This document shows, piece by piece, positions 1 to 12,273 of a DNA stretch of 64,000 bases. A program made the translations under genes and the position numbers. Position 1 is the first letter of the stretch, and each line of letters opens with the position of its first letter. The stretch lies in the NCBI GenBank assembly GCA_006538405.1, contig BJKQ01000003.1, positions 2,356,001 to 2,420,000 of the forward strand, written 5' to 3'. This DNA comes from Hansfordia pulvinata. Taxonomy: Eukaryota; Ascomycota; Sordariomycetes; Xylariales. Under the pieces are notes generated by a model that saw only the letters and a program-made list of their open reading frames with translations, was not told the DNA's origin and ran no database searches.

Positions 1-3000
1 AGGCGGACGTGAGGGGGGAGGGGGATGCGAGGATGTGGAGGTTTCTCTCCGCCCTCCCAAGTGAACCCGCGGCCCAGCCGGGCGAAGGGAGCTGGATGCA
101 ACGGAGAAGGCGTCGAGGGTCCAACCAAGTGTTCTCGATCCATCCACCACCCCATCGAACCGCCCTCTGACACACGCGCAGTTCACGTCGGAAAGAAGAA
201 GATGGCGGCATGAATCTCGCGCTATAGATCGGCCAACTTACCGGCGGCAGTGCGAACTCGGGCGCGCGCTGACTCGGCCACAGACAGGCAGACAGGCAAA
301 CCTGGCTTGAGCGCGGTTCGCAAGGGTTGCGTACTCGTACTTGAAGTGACAATTTGGGAAGTGACAATTTGGGCCGTCGCGACGTGGTAGCGGGGTTGGG
401 GAACCACGAGGCCGCGATGCAGGAAAGACGAAGATAGGTACTCGTGCGCAGTGGTCGGAACTTGTTCGGGGCCGGTCGGGTTCTTGCGAGTCAGGTTTGA
501 AGAGTCTCTGCAGCTCGACGACGGCTGTGTTGTTGGCGGGGCGGGTGTGCGGTCTGCTCGGAGGAGGTGGTGGGGTCGAATGGAAGACGGTGAAAATCGA
601 CGATAATGGGGAAAATAAAATCAGATAAGGAAGATGACGAAATAACCTTCCCGTCGCCTGCAGCACTGCTTCAGGCACCTAAGGTACCTCATGCAATGGA
701 GGGCGGGTCTCAGGTCAGAGAGGGAAGGGATGTGGGCGGGGTGGGGCGGAAACCCATCCACTCAAGGGGTACTCGTATTTGCACTGGAGCAGCTCAGTTA
801 CCCTCAATAGACACACTGGCACCCGTGGAATTCGATGGACTGTCGCTGGTTGTAAGTGGCCGCCTGGAAGGGCTTAGCGGCCTGGCCGTGCTCCAGCTGA
901 CAGGCGGCCCCGCAGCGCTTCGGGCGCTGCTGATTGGGCGCCGGGACTGCCGCTAGCTGTCGGGCGGATTCCAGTGATTACCTCCGTAATGGCCGATGAT
1001 GCTATATCCATGCAACCAATCCACGTGCATGGGGAATCTCCCATCACCTCAACGGTGGTTTCCCGCACGGGCTGGTGACTGGAAGATGCCACTCCTGAGA
1101 TGCGCGTCAACGCTCACCAAGGCATCCTGCTGCCGTGACAAGCAAGCCCCTTCCTTTCGGCTCCAACTGTGCTAGATACCGAAGGTTGTCTTGAGGCCCG
1201 CTCCCGAGTCCCCGTTTCTTCCCCCCTTTACGCTTGCAAGATGCCGCGGAAATCCCCCGTGAATATTTCAGCCATCTCCTCTTGATGCCATCGGCCAATA
1301 GGCCGCCATAAGCCTATTGTTAACCTTTTCGGTAATCCCCTGTCTCTCTTCTCCCATCCCCCGGTCCGAACTCCGACCCGGTGCATAGTCTCAATTTCAA
1401 CAAAACCGAACCTGTCAGCCTGCTCGGCGTCATTGCTGAATGTTTGCTTATGCGCATGCCTATCGCACAGCGGCCCGAACAGATGCATGTTCTCGAGCGG
1501 ATGGAGAATTTCACACTGTGCTAACAAGACTCTCCGGCCAGGAGTCCGTTTTCTGCGCCTCGACAACAAGCCGCGGGTGTGAATTTCGCACAGGAACCCG
1601 TCTCCGACAGTTGGACTGCGGAAACGTCTGAGAGGCTGCTCCCAGCATCTCCCCTTTGCGATAGAAGTGGGAAAACGCAGCTCTGGTGATCAGGGCCTCA
1701 TCATCAGGCTCGTCTGTTCAAGTACGTAAGGTATGGAGGCGGGTGACCGGAAATGCCACCAGTCGCCGTCGGCCGACATCCGTACCCGGCGCCCCGCGCC
1801 CGGAACGCCAAGTGGCCACGTTGCCACGTTGCCCCCTGGGGCCTCTGCGCCAGCAAAGTCCATCGAGCGCCTCGGGTGGTCGGCCCACAGATGGGCAGCG
1901 GGGTCTCGTGGTACCACTCCTCATGGGACTCGTAGCAGATACTCTGTGAGGATGATGCGTCGCGATCGACACGATGAGGCTGCGTGGGCGATTCGTGTGC
2001 GCAAGGCTCTTGGCTTCAGCTGGCCTCGTGCTACACTAAAAGTCTAGGGGCCCTGTTCATATCCTCTGTTCTTTTCCACAAGGGCCAGGGGGGTGAGTCC
2101 ACGACCAAAGGGATTATGGATATCTCTCCCCATGGCTAGCCCGACAGGATCTTCCAAAATCGTGGCATATCCCGCCTGTCTCCTCTCGTGGGGTAGCCTA
2201 CTCACACCAATCCGTGGCCGGTGTTGGTCCCTGGGGGCTCCCTCCTATGTGCACCCTCACCTGGATGTCCCGCCAGTAAACGGCGGACCCTCGCTTGTGG
2301 CTACCTACGGCCGAATAAACTTGTATCCTATCTCTGTGTGTGGTCAGCTGGCTTCAATCACTTCAGCCCCTTACCTCCTGGCGCTTGTGACTTTCGAAGC
2401 TCCGCTGCAAACTATGTACAGAAGGCGATATGTGGCCTGTCTGGTTCTAGCTCCTCGCAGGTCCTTGATTGGAAGACACAAGACTCGCAGGCCATCGATG
2501 GCCGGCCAAGAGAAAACAATCTCGTCCATCAGAGGGGGGCGAGACAAACAACGTACTACTGTAGCCAGAGAACCCCTCGCGGATCAATCACCCAGTGGCC
2601 GGCAAACTTCACAATCTCATCCCTTAGTACACACGTCGGGCCGTGCTGGCGTATCATGGGCCGTGGAAGCAAAGCGGATTGTCGTTTTCCGTGACGGAAG
2701 AAGTGACTGCTCGCCGCCTCGGATCCGTGTCGTCACACTCCCGAAAGCTGGTCCCCCAATCAAGGGCCAGTACGCAGTCGGACGGCCTCGTGACTCGGAC
2801 GCTCGCGATTGCTTCCTGCCCGCTTCCGAGAGAGCCCAATAGACTTGCGAGGAACGGCTTTCAACCCCTTAACCCCTGAGTGTCAGATGTCGCCGCCTTG
2901 CATTTGTGTACTGTAGGTTTGCAAGAGACAAGAAAGGGATCGTCGCGAGAAAGACCCGGCCGCCGCACGGCGCATGACGACGGGAACTGTTTGCATTCCT

Positions 3001-4669
3001 CCCGCGCGTAGGGCCGCGCGCGGATGAAAAGAAAAGGAAAAAGGCATTCACGCTTCCTCTTCCCAGCTGTGCGCCCGCCTCTCCTGGTCACACCAGAAGC
3101 CATGCCTTCACGGTCCGGCGGTCATCTCGTACAGCGACTGGCTCGCTCCCTGCCCTGGAGGCTGGATCCGCTCCCAGCTTACGCCAGGCTCTCCTCCCAC
3201 CCGTGCCGGAGATGACCGAGGGAAAGACGCAAGAGCTGCGGCCCATGTTGGGCCTCAGAGCCCTCCCCGCAGGCTCGTGAGTCTGTGATTGACCATACGT
3301 GCTCCCCTCCCAGTATCTCATCAATGCCAACCCCAGCCCGCAAATTCAAGCTACGAGGGCCTTCTGGTTTGGGGGGTAAACGTGGTGATACTCCGGAGTC
3401 CGGAGAGAAAACGAGAGGTTGTCCCATAGCGTCATCCGCACAGCCTCCTCCCACCCCTTCTTTCCGCCGCCCACCCAAAAAAGCTGGGTTGCCTCTCTTG
3501 GCTCACACAGTCAACCCGGAGCCGCGGCGGCGGCTGCACCGCGCGCTTTGCAGGCGCAAGCCACGCCGTCGCTTTTCCCCAGGGGCTGGGGGCCAGGCGC
3601 CCTTGGATCTTGGGGCTGAGCTCCGCCTTGCTCTCTTGGCGATCCCCAGTGTAACAGTCGACCCTCGCGCCCTTGCCCCTGACGCGACAAAACGTCACCG
3701 TCGAGAGGCACACTGAAGTACGTTGTCGGCTTCAGATCGTAAACCGCCGCGCGGCGCGTCCGCCCGCCCGCTCGCGCAAACATGGTTCAACCCTTTTCAG
3801 CAGATCGCCATTCCGCAGGGTCGGCGGGGAATGCCTGCGTCGCGATCCCCGTCACCCGGGCGCTTCGGGGCAGAATACGATCGTCTCATGCATGTCAGCC
3901 TCTCTCGAAGGAAACCCTGAAAGCCCAGTGGCGCATTCTGTAGAGGTCATGATGTTCCTCAGCCGGCTTGTAGAGTAGCCTGCGCCTGACTCGCGGTAAG
4001 TCTCACTATCGAGAAACTCGCGAGTCAGGCCCAGCTTGCCAATACGGAGGCAACATGTGACCCAGCCTTGCTTCCTGGGAAAGGGCCTGTGCGTAACAGC
4101 CATCTTGTAAACTAGATTCAATAGGATTTAATATTATATACTATATTTATTCCATTTTATAGCCAGGGAAGTGGGCAACTCGCGCCGCAACCCCGCCAAG
4201 CCCAGCCAGGGGCTATCCCTTCTTGCAAACAAACATCGGACCCTCCATGTCCCTCGCCATAATAGTTTGGTCCACCATCGACCAGCGAGGTAGAGCCTTG
4301 CGCCTCGCGAGGCACATTGCCGTAGAAAGCAAACCGTATCATTGTGTCCCGATCCTGAACGTCGTCAACTGTCAAGGGCTCTGAAGTTTGAACATCGTGA
4401 CAGTAACCCGCTCCAAGCCAATCGCCACCCGCCTTTGTCTATATGCCCTCACAGAGGGTTGCCGTGGATGTCTACTCAACTCCTTTTCCCTCATCGCTTG
4501 TCTATGTAAGTGAAACCCGCATTGTCATAACAAGAACGAACACACAATGCCACCAAAAGGGAAAAATATCTCCGAGTCCGTAGGAAGGGTTGAAAAACCA
4601 AGCTGCAAGCAAATTGCACTTGGGCGTGAGTTTGCTCAAACGAGCAAGGCGAACGGTCAGCGGGGGGCC
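1..4669. other. Long non-coding stretch, no gene supported
   Basis: Several GC-rich open frames exist here, the longest at about 2093-2842 (+). None shows a recognisable domain, a good start context or splice-linked continuation. A 16-bp direct duplication (unit GAAGTGACAATTTGGG, slightly clipped) lies at about 344-372. An AT-rich island with TATTATATACTATATT-like sequence lies at about 4118-4160. I see no RNA gene. Confidence 0.6.
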
Positions 4670-5521
4670 TTAGCCTGTTTGAGGACGTGCGCGGAGCCAG
4701 CGCTGCACGGCTCTCAGGCTGGGATCTTCGCCAGCCCAACGGCCCACGGCAATGTCGTTCATCTGAAGGTCCTGGTAAACCACCTCGTCCGTGATTTGCA
4801 CAAGTTCCTGAGCCCCGCCGATGTTAGCTAATTTTGTTTGACCACTGTGGGAGCGACGGGATGTGTGGCCAATCAGGGACGAGCTTGGTTCGGGCAACCG
4901 CCCGAAAACACAATTGTTGCACACGTACGTTTCTGAGAAACTCGTCACAGGCGCGCAATTGCCGCCGGTTCGCAGAACTCGGGCGCTGGCCCTGGAGAAC
5001 CTGCTCCGATTCTCGACCCATCGTTGAGCCGCAGCCTGCCGAAGGTAGATTTTCTGAGCTTCATGCCTGCGCGCAATGGCGTCTAGCAAGATCCTGCGAA
5101 GATGACAAGCCTCGGTCAGCACCATTTTCGGGCCAGTGGGCCAAAAGCCATGCGGAGGCCTGCGCCCCCTCGCGTCAAACGGCGATTGCTGTCGACCTAC
5201 TGTTTTAGTTCCGCCTTGGCCTGCTCCTCCTCGCCGCCAACGGCCTCAGGCACAGAAACGTCGGCAGAGCAGTTAAGAATATGCTGCCCGTCAAGAGCGC
5301 ACTGGCGAAGCGCCGCCCAGCCTTCCGTGTAATAATCGTCAGGGTTGGTGGATTCGGCCGGCGCGTCTGCGATAAAGTACTGAAGGCTTCGAAAGTCGTT
5401 CAGAACCTCGGCAACGCGAGCAGTCCGGAAGTCATTCACTAAGATGAACAATCAGGTAAGCCGAGCTATGCTGGCTGCGCACAGAGTGTCAGTGCTGCTG
5501 GGCGCACTCACGTCCGTCCAT
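4670..5521 (-). CDS. Predicted three-exon protein of unknown function
   Basis: I built this from three exons on the minus strand: 5521-5512 (ten coding bases, ATG GAC GGA C), 5438-5201 and 5093-4670. Borders are C|GTGAGT, TTAG|TG, CA|GTAGGT and TTCGCAG|G, and all joins keep frame, giving about 223 residues. The product starts MDGLNDFRTARVAEVLNDF and is acidic and Ala/Glu-rich in its first half. The second half contains a helical stretch (ILLDAIARRHEAQKIYLRQ) and ends with a Trp/Arg-rich segment (DIAVGRWAGEDPSLRAVQRW). There is no signal peptide or membrane segment and I do not recognise a family. The first two exons are convincing from splice-site quality. The 3' half is less certain, because another frame is also open at 4824-5021 and an additional intron is possible. 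Confidence 0.5.
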
Positions 5522-8500
5522 GATGGAAATGTGATCCTGTTGGGATGAACCGGCGGCGGTGTTGCGAATCAATGGCGGGCGTCTGCGTTGCTATCGTGCA
5601 AAGCAGGGAAGCGCCGAGAAGACCGGAAAGGGGAGAAGTATAAATAGTCGTGGAGGGAAAAAGAGAAAGACAGCCTGAACCGCCTATGCGCCGAGTAAAC
5701 CGTGACGCCGCAAAGGTCGGGATTGTGTGGGAAAGGCAGTGTAGTACAAGGTCGTATAGAGCTCAGCTCGAAAGCAGAAAAGACAAGGAGTGGATGACAA
5801 AAGTCGTGAGTGAAGATTGAACGCCTGCTGTCGTGTGCTGGGTGGGTGTCATGATGGGCGAGAAAGCCCTCTTTATCCGCGGCGGTGAGTGTCGGCCAAG
5901 CATCTGAGGGGCCAAGGGGGGAAGAGGGAGAGAGAGAGAGAGAGTGTGTGTGTGTGTGTGGTGTGTGTGAAAGAAAGCACGATGCACTCGGTAGAGGCGC
6001 GATGCGATACGTTGGGGCGGACAGGAAAAAAAGATGATGAATAATATTGGCCCGACACTTGACAGCCAGCCAGGCCAGGAAGGGCAGCGACGGGCTCCAG
6101 CTTATTCCACGCGGCCGATGGAGATGGCTGCGCGTCGAGCCTCCCGCGCAGAAGAAAGCAGAAGAGATGGGCCGGCAGCGGACGGCGGGCAAAGACGACA
6201 CCAGGGGCCCCATAGGGTTGCGGTAGTTGGAGTGCGGATGGATCTGGTCATCCTGTTTGCCGAGGTCAGAGGCCTATCGGAGTCGATATCGAGAGGTCCC
6301 TGGATATGGCGACTCACCCGCCCGACTTTGGACGGCTCCGCAAGCCAGAGGGGATTTTCGAGGCAGCTGGGCAGGCAGGCCAGCGACCACTGGGAGGCGA
6401 GGACACGGCATGCCTCTCTGACGACACCCCCCTCGGCGGTGGCCCCCTGCCCCTCCTGGGACCGAGCCAGGTCGTGCCGGGGGCTAAGTTAGCCTCTGCG
6501 GCGCCGGGCTGGGTCGAGAGTACATATCGACACGAGCACGTGTGCGTGGGCGGGCGGCAGAGGGGCGGCGACGAGGGCGGGAGCGGCGGGCGTGGGCGAT
6601 CTAATGTCGGGTGTGTGAGGGAGGGTTCGTGCGGTTCTGTCAGCAAACCCGGCCCATGATGGACATGGCCTACTGAAAGTGTTGCACCCCTGGGTACATC
6701 CAGCCTCTGTTCCTTCCCCCGGGTCGTGTGCACATGCAAGGTACATCCAGCCTTGGGGCAGATACCGCATGTACGAGACGTGCGGGCCGGCCAGGCCCCC
6801 TTCGCGCGATCGGATTTCTTTGTGAATCGAGACAGCCCGCTCTGCACTGCCTGGGGCATTGCAGCTCCATGAGGTATCCAATGTATGTAGATGCGTGTAT
6901 ATCTCAGGGGTGTCCGATCTAGTTTTGGGTGTCGGCCTCGCGCTGGTGCAGCTACTCGAGTTGAAGGTGCCTTAGGCAGAAGGTGCCTTAGGCACACGGC
7001 CGGAGCAAGGTACGCGGGATGAATTCGGTTTTCTTCAATTCCTAGGTAGGGTCGTGTGCAGTAAATTTTGCTGCTGGCACGACTGTCCCAGGAGGCAGGC
7101 TACGAGTATTTGATGTACTCCGGCCTTCTCTCCATGCACGCCCCCTCCCCTCTTCACCTCCTGCTGGGGAACCTCCCCAATGGTATCTCCTTGGCCATGC
7201 ACTCTTCAGCCATCCGTATGCTTCGCGTCGCTACCGGTGCGGTCTGCCCACTTGTCTTTAGCCTCTTCGCGGCTGCGGCTGCGGCTGTCCCTCCTGGCCA
7301 ACGTCGAGGCCGGACAACGCCGCGACATTGCGTGCGACGCGGCGCGTGTATGCAAGGCCAGAAAGCCTCAACTGACACCCTGCCGTGATAGGCGGGGTGC
7401 TCAGCTCCGCCCGCGCTGGCAGGGGGCCGCCGGCCAATGCGGACCCGGCATTTATGTAGGTACACTGCAATGGTTGTACGTCTCAACTGGTGCTTGCTCT
7501 CATGGATACCGGTGGTGGAGGTACCTGCCAGCAACGTGTGCACACGCCCCCCTCCCCCCCGCCGAGATTAGGGAGGGCATCCCGAGTGTGCCTGTGTGTT
7601 CTCGAGGGTACACCAGCACCTGCTTTGCCCTCGTCAGTACCTACCGGGCTCCGTACGACTACGTGTGCGCAGCCATAATTTTCGCAGAGAGACGGTTTCA
7701 ACAAATGATTTAGAACAACCGCGACAATGGCCTGATGTCGACCTGAAGTGGTAGGGTGCCGAGTATTGGGGCCTGCCCGCGTGCATTAGCGCCAGGAGAT
7801 GGGGGGCAGGAGGCTCTAGAAACTTTCTGCGGTGGCCGGCTGCGGCAGGGAATCGCCGCCCCGAAGTGGGCAAGACCGCCGGGAGTTCAGCAGCCTCGGG
7901 CCACCGCGCTAGGCTGTTCTCGGACGTCTCCCACCCGGAGAAATCGGGAGCTGTGGGGCCACACAAACGGCCCTGAACCTCGGAGGGAGCCACCACGAGG
8001 TATGTCGTGTCCAATGCCTCGCCCCGAGTGCATACCTCATACATGTGTGGATGCCGGGTACAGCCCATACTCTGTACGTGGTCATGCACCGGACGGGCAG
8101 TCATCGTCCAGGCGCAGCCCACCCGGGCTGGGCAAAAGTACAGAAAGCTCACTGTCAGGAGAATGCATCCAATGCCGCCCACCACAACGGCCCTCAATTG
8201 GATGCACACCCACCCGCTGCCGCTCATGCACGTTGCGGGACCTGCGAGCCACGGAGTAGTACTCCAGTCGCACCCGCCACTCGGAGGTAAGGAGGCAGAT
8301 AGAATGCATGCAGGCACTAAACACCCTCGTCCGCAGTCAAGTGTAATTGCGCCCCCAGCATCGCAGTCAGCCTGGCGGTCCCTATTGCTCGACAACGACG
8401 CCCGAGCCCGGACGCTAATTTGGATCCAGCCTGGACCGCTGCCCTTGGCCTGCCCAATCACGCGCCGCGATGGCCTCTGAGCCACGTTCCCCAGGGTCGA

Positions 8501-9719
8501 CATGAGCTGAACCTGCGACGGGACGAGGGCAGATCTTTACAACGGGGAGAGATGAGCTTGTGTTGTTCTTGTCTTCATCGTCGTCATTGATATCGTCGAT
8601 GGGGGCTGGAGCCAGACTGGAGAGGGGAGACCTAGGCCAGAGATTGCCCTCGCTGGTGGTAGGTACCTACCCATTTCTCGGTGCGGTGCGTGTCGCGACA
8701 TGATTTCACGCTCCGCGCCAATTGACACGGGAACGAAGATACTTACGGAACACACACAATGCAGACACCCGTGGACGCGAGGCAGGACGAAAACTGCTTG
8801 TGGGACTTGCTGTGCCGTAAGTTTAAGCTACCTACCTATACTTAAGATAGGTGGTTTGATGAGAGACATCCAACGGCTTGGGTCCTCACTGACGCCCGAC
8901 ACACGCGCCACCACCCCCCCCCCCCCCCCCCCCCGCCCGTTGCCCCTCTCCCCCAATGCGGATCTCCTGTTGATCGCGGCAAAGCCCACCAGATCCGATG
9001 CCACTCCCGCCCAACTCCAGCGATCTGGTTCGGCGCCAAGCTTTCCTCAACACGCTCCCCGCCGGGGCGATGCCCTCATTCCCCATTGAGGCCGATGCCG
9101 TATGCATCCATGCCTCCTCCTGCGCCGCTCGCCGCCTGCCGGTCTGCATCCTCTGGCTCATCGGCTGCCTCCCCCACCACGCCTCTCATCTGCAACGACG
9201 TGACGCGACGTATGCTTGCCCGCATTCATTCCTATTCAACAGTTTGCTTCTTGATTTCAAAGCATTCAGCGCCGCCACTTCGCACCTTTTACCTTTCATT
9301 CGCCCCCCTGTCTGTCGGCCCCTGAATCAACACCTGCGCCATATCGAATGAGGACTCCAATAGGTCCGGCGCACGATCTGCGTGACGACCACTGCCCGAC
9401 GATACATGTATGCATCATTTCGCACACAGCCCCCCGAGGCTGGTCCAGAGCTGCCATTTGGTACGTAGACAGGCACATATCAGACAGGCACATGTCAGTT
9501 CCGGCTCCGCATGATTAAGCGCGCTCTGTTCATGTATCATCTACGGCCACCGCGGGGAAATTCTAATCTTTCGGGAGCACGCGTGGGCGGGTATGCCCGC
9601 CTTACGCCTCGCAACATGGTTGGCCCACGCCACCAGCCAATGGGCCTGCCTCTCGATCCCGTCTCAGTGGAATCCCCGCGGTCGGATTCAGGCCAGCCGC
9701 GCCACAACCGTCCCGAGTC
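5522..9719. other. Non-coding stretch with microsatellite and C-run
   Basis: It starts with the likely 5' region of the gene ending at 5521 and contains a (GA)n(GT)n microsatellite at about 5928-5969. A short tandem duplication of AAGGTGCCTTAGGCA lies at about 6963-6993, and a 21-base C run at 8914-8934. Many frames are open because of high GC, but none has recognisable protein character. Confidence 0.55.
5928..5969. repeat. (GA)n(GT)n compound microsatellite
   Basis: A run of GA dinucleotides passes directly into GT dinucleotides. It lies upstream of the minus-strand gene that begins at 5521. Confidence 0.9.
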
Positions 9720-10995
9720 TTAGTCCTTATCAGCGATAGCCTGTAATCTGTCGTCGATCTCGTCTTCGGTCAGGACTCTGAAAGCCGGGTCGGTGCCTTC
9801 CTTGCCATCAGCCCGGGGGCCCCCAACAATGCCGACCTCGATCTCTCCCTTCTTGAAATCCATGCTGAGCACGGTGCTCAGCGTTGTGATGGCCAACTCC
9901 ACGACGTCTTCCCAGCTGCCTTCGGCGTGGTCTTTGTTCTTCAGCTTCTTCTCCAGATGGTTGAGCGCCTCCTGCTGCTTCGGGCCCGCGGCAGTGCCTT
10001 TGTAACCCACGTAGTATCCGGCCGGGTCGCACTTGAACAGTTGGGGTCCCAGCTCGACGTCCAACGAAATGAGGGTTGTGGCGACACCGTAGGGGCGCAT
10101 GTAAGCCTATACAACGAATGAGGTCAGTATCGACTTCCCCAACATGCGAGGGGGATCTAAGCGTATGCAGCCTACTCTCTGCGTGTAGACCTGGCTGATG
10201 TTGGCCAGTCTCTTAGCAAGAACATCGCACGGCATCTCATATCCGTACTTGTATCTGAACTCGGCAGCCTCGCCCTGCGCACGCTGCGCGTAGGCGCGGG
10301 CGTCCGCAATGGAGCCAGTCATAACACATCCAACTGAAGGCGAAATTTGGAAGATGTGCGACACAGATGAGGGGTCGATGAGCTTGTCCTGAGCCTGGGG
10401 TCAGTTGATGTCGCGGGTGGGTAGTGGAGCGGTCTCATGACCGTTCGGACGCCTAAGGGGGGTGGGTAAACGCACAGGGACCTTCTTCTGGGACAAGACG
10501 ACGGCACAGTCCTTTCCGCGGACGCCTATCGCCATGATGTTGGCGGCGGTGATGGCCTTGAAGGCATATTCTAGATGAGCTCTGAATCAGCACTATTTTC
10601 TGGGCTCCTTCGAAGAGCTTCGGTCGCGGCTGCTCGCCCCAAAACCATGACATTTGGTGTCCTGCAGCATCCGATGCGATATGTTACGGGATGTCTCCAG
10701 ACCCATGCATACGACATCTCTCAGGACTTCCAGGGTAGCCAGCCGGATAGCATGCACAGGCGTCCGGTTCCATGCGTCGCAAGGTATGGAGGGGTCGGTC
10801 GGAAAGGTGGGGTCGGGCGACGAAGCTGCCAGAACGTACCGACTTGATAAAGTCTTCCTTGTTCCGAAAAGATGGTAATGTGTCGGTCAAAGCCTGCGCT
10901 GCCTGTGGTGGTGGCGGTGGCGTCAGCAAATGGTGCATTTCGGGGGGTCGCGAGAATGGCGATGGCGAGCGATGGCGGGTGAACATACCCGACAT
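9720..10995 (-). CDS. SCL1: 20S proteasome subunit alpha-1 (PSMA6/Scl1 type)
   Basis: This is an alpha-ring subunit of the 20S proteasome core; alpha subunits are non-catalytic and gate the proteolytic chamber in cytosol and nucleus. Five exons: 10995-10989, 10893-10840, 10570-10476, 10388-10176 and 10106-9720. All borders are GT...AG and the phases agree, giving 251 residues, the normal family length. The N-terminus [20 protein letters not shown] followed by EYAFKAI is the proteasome alpha signature and specifically alpha-1-like (compare [24 protein letters not shown] in this subgroup). [20 protein letters not shown] and [12 protein letters not shown] also fit this subunit. The C-terminus carries the usual acidic [11 protein letters not shown] segment. 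Exon 1 has only seven coding bases, so a single-frame search misses the true start. No TATA box is visible upstream. Confidence 0.95.
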
Positions 10996-12273
10996 GATGA
11001 GAGAAAGAGTCCGACCTGGTCGAACGGGGCGTGTGGGCGGGATGCAGACGAGCTTTTAGTGGAGGAAAGATCACAAGTGGGATCTATCTGTGTCGTGATG
11101 GCGTCAAGAGGCGGGGCCGGATTGATGGCGTCGCGGGGGTTGGAGGTGGTGATGGCGGATGAGTGACGACGTCAGGCGGCGAGGTTGAGCTACAGCAGCT
11201 GGACTACCCATTCCCGACATCAGCCTCTCAGCCTGGAGCTCCCGCACTTGCCCCAGTGTCCAGAGGGACGCGACTGCTGGAGCTTGCCTAGAAGAGCTCG
11301 GACCACTTCAGTAAAGTGGGCTTAACCCGGATATATGCAATGCAGCCGAAGGGGCCAGTCAGACTATCAAAAACATGCAGCTATAAAGCAGTACTGGGTT
11401 AACCATGCAGACGTCGACTACATGTATGTACTCCGTCCAGGCATCCGAGCTGGATCAATGAGGAAGGTCTAACCACGTCCGACTGCGGACACCACACCAT
11501 GTCCGAGATACTTGTGTCCAGACATCGCGGCTTCCAACATTTGACACGCTTGCAGGCCAGCGTGATAAGTGCCACCTCGCGATTTCCAGCAAATTGGTTC
11601 CAAAACGTTTGCAGTGACTCTTCGCCCTCTGCAATCATCACTGCTATTGGATATGCCTTTCTCCAGCGCCATCATTTACCGCGCTTCGCTGGCGGGAATG
11701 CGTCTTCTACTGGTTTACTTTGGCGCCTGCAAGGGGGTACTGGTACTTTCGCCTCTGAGCTGTCCTGCAGCTGGCGGGCTCCACCAAAAAAGTCATTCCC
11801 CAGACCACGCAGGGCTTTCGCTGCTACGATAAGATCACAAGCAAACCAGTCCGAGCAACCTGGAGTCTCGCATTCTTCATGACAGCAGGCCCGATCGGCG
11901 AGAGAATAGCTCGCAACACAGTCCGACGTCACAGGCGCCCAAGGCAAGCTTCATTCCATTCGACTTGCCGTCCCATTCTGGCTCCTGCTGCACGCCAATC
12001 ACCACTCAACCTTTGGATCAGCCCTGCACCTTTACCTGCAGCTCGACAGTCGCGTGGATCCCTTCGCAGCCGGCCGCAGAAGCGCGAGGTCCTGTCCGCT
12101 TTGTGGCCGTTGCCTCGGGCAAAGCAGGTTGCGAACCTCTGGAGGTCTTGCGTGCCAGAGTGAAATTCTTTGTCGCCGATCTTCTCGCCTCGGACAGGCA
12201 CCCATCTTACGACGCCTTCACGTCTCCAGACCACGTGCTGCCAGGGCTTGTCACGGCAACCTTTTCATCCACC
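10996..12273. other. Divergent intergenic region (alpha-1 / WKF gene)
   Basis: Shared 5' region between the minus-strand proteasome gene and the plus-strand WKF gene. The frame of the WKF gene stays open upstream to about 11965, but without an ATG before 12274; I read that part as 5' UTR. No TATA box or RNA gene is seen. Confidence 0.5.

Noticed and set aside
2093..2842. 249-codon frame as a gene
   Set aside because: No ATG in a good context, no domain, mixed composition and no splice-linked neighbours.
6314..6997. 227-codon frame (-)
   Set aside because: Low-complexity Pro/Arg composition without motifs; typical chance frame at high GC.
11965..12273. N-terminal extension of the WKF protein
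   Set aside because: It would need a TTG start. The sequence before 12274 lacks ATG and conserved character, and the ATG at 12274 has a good context.
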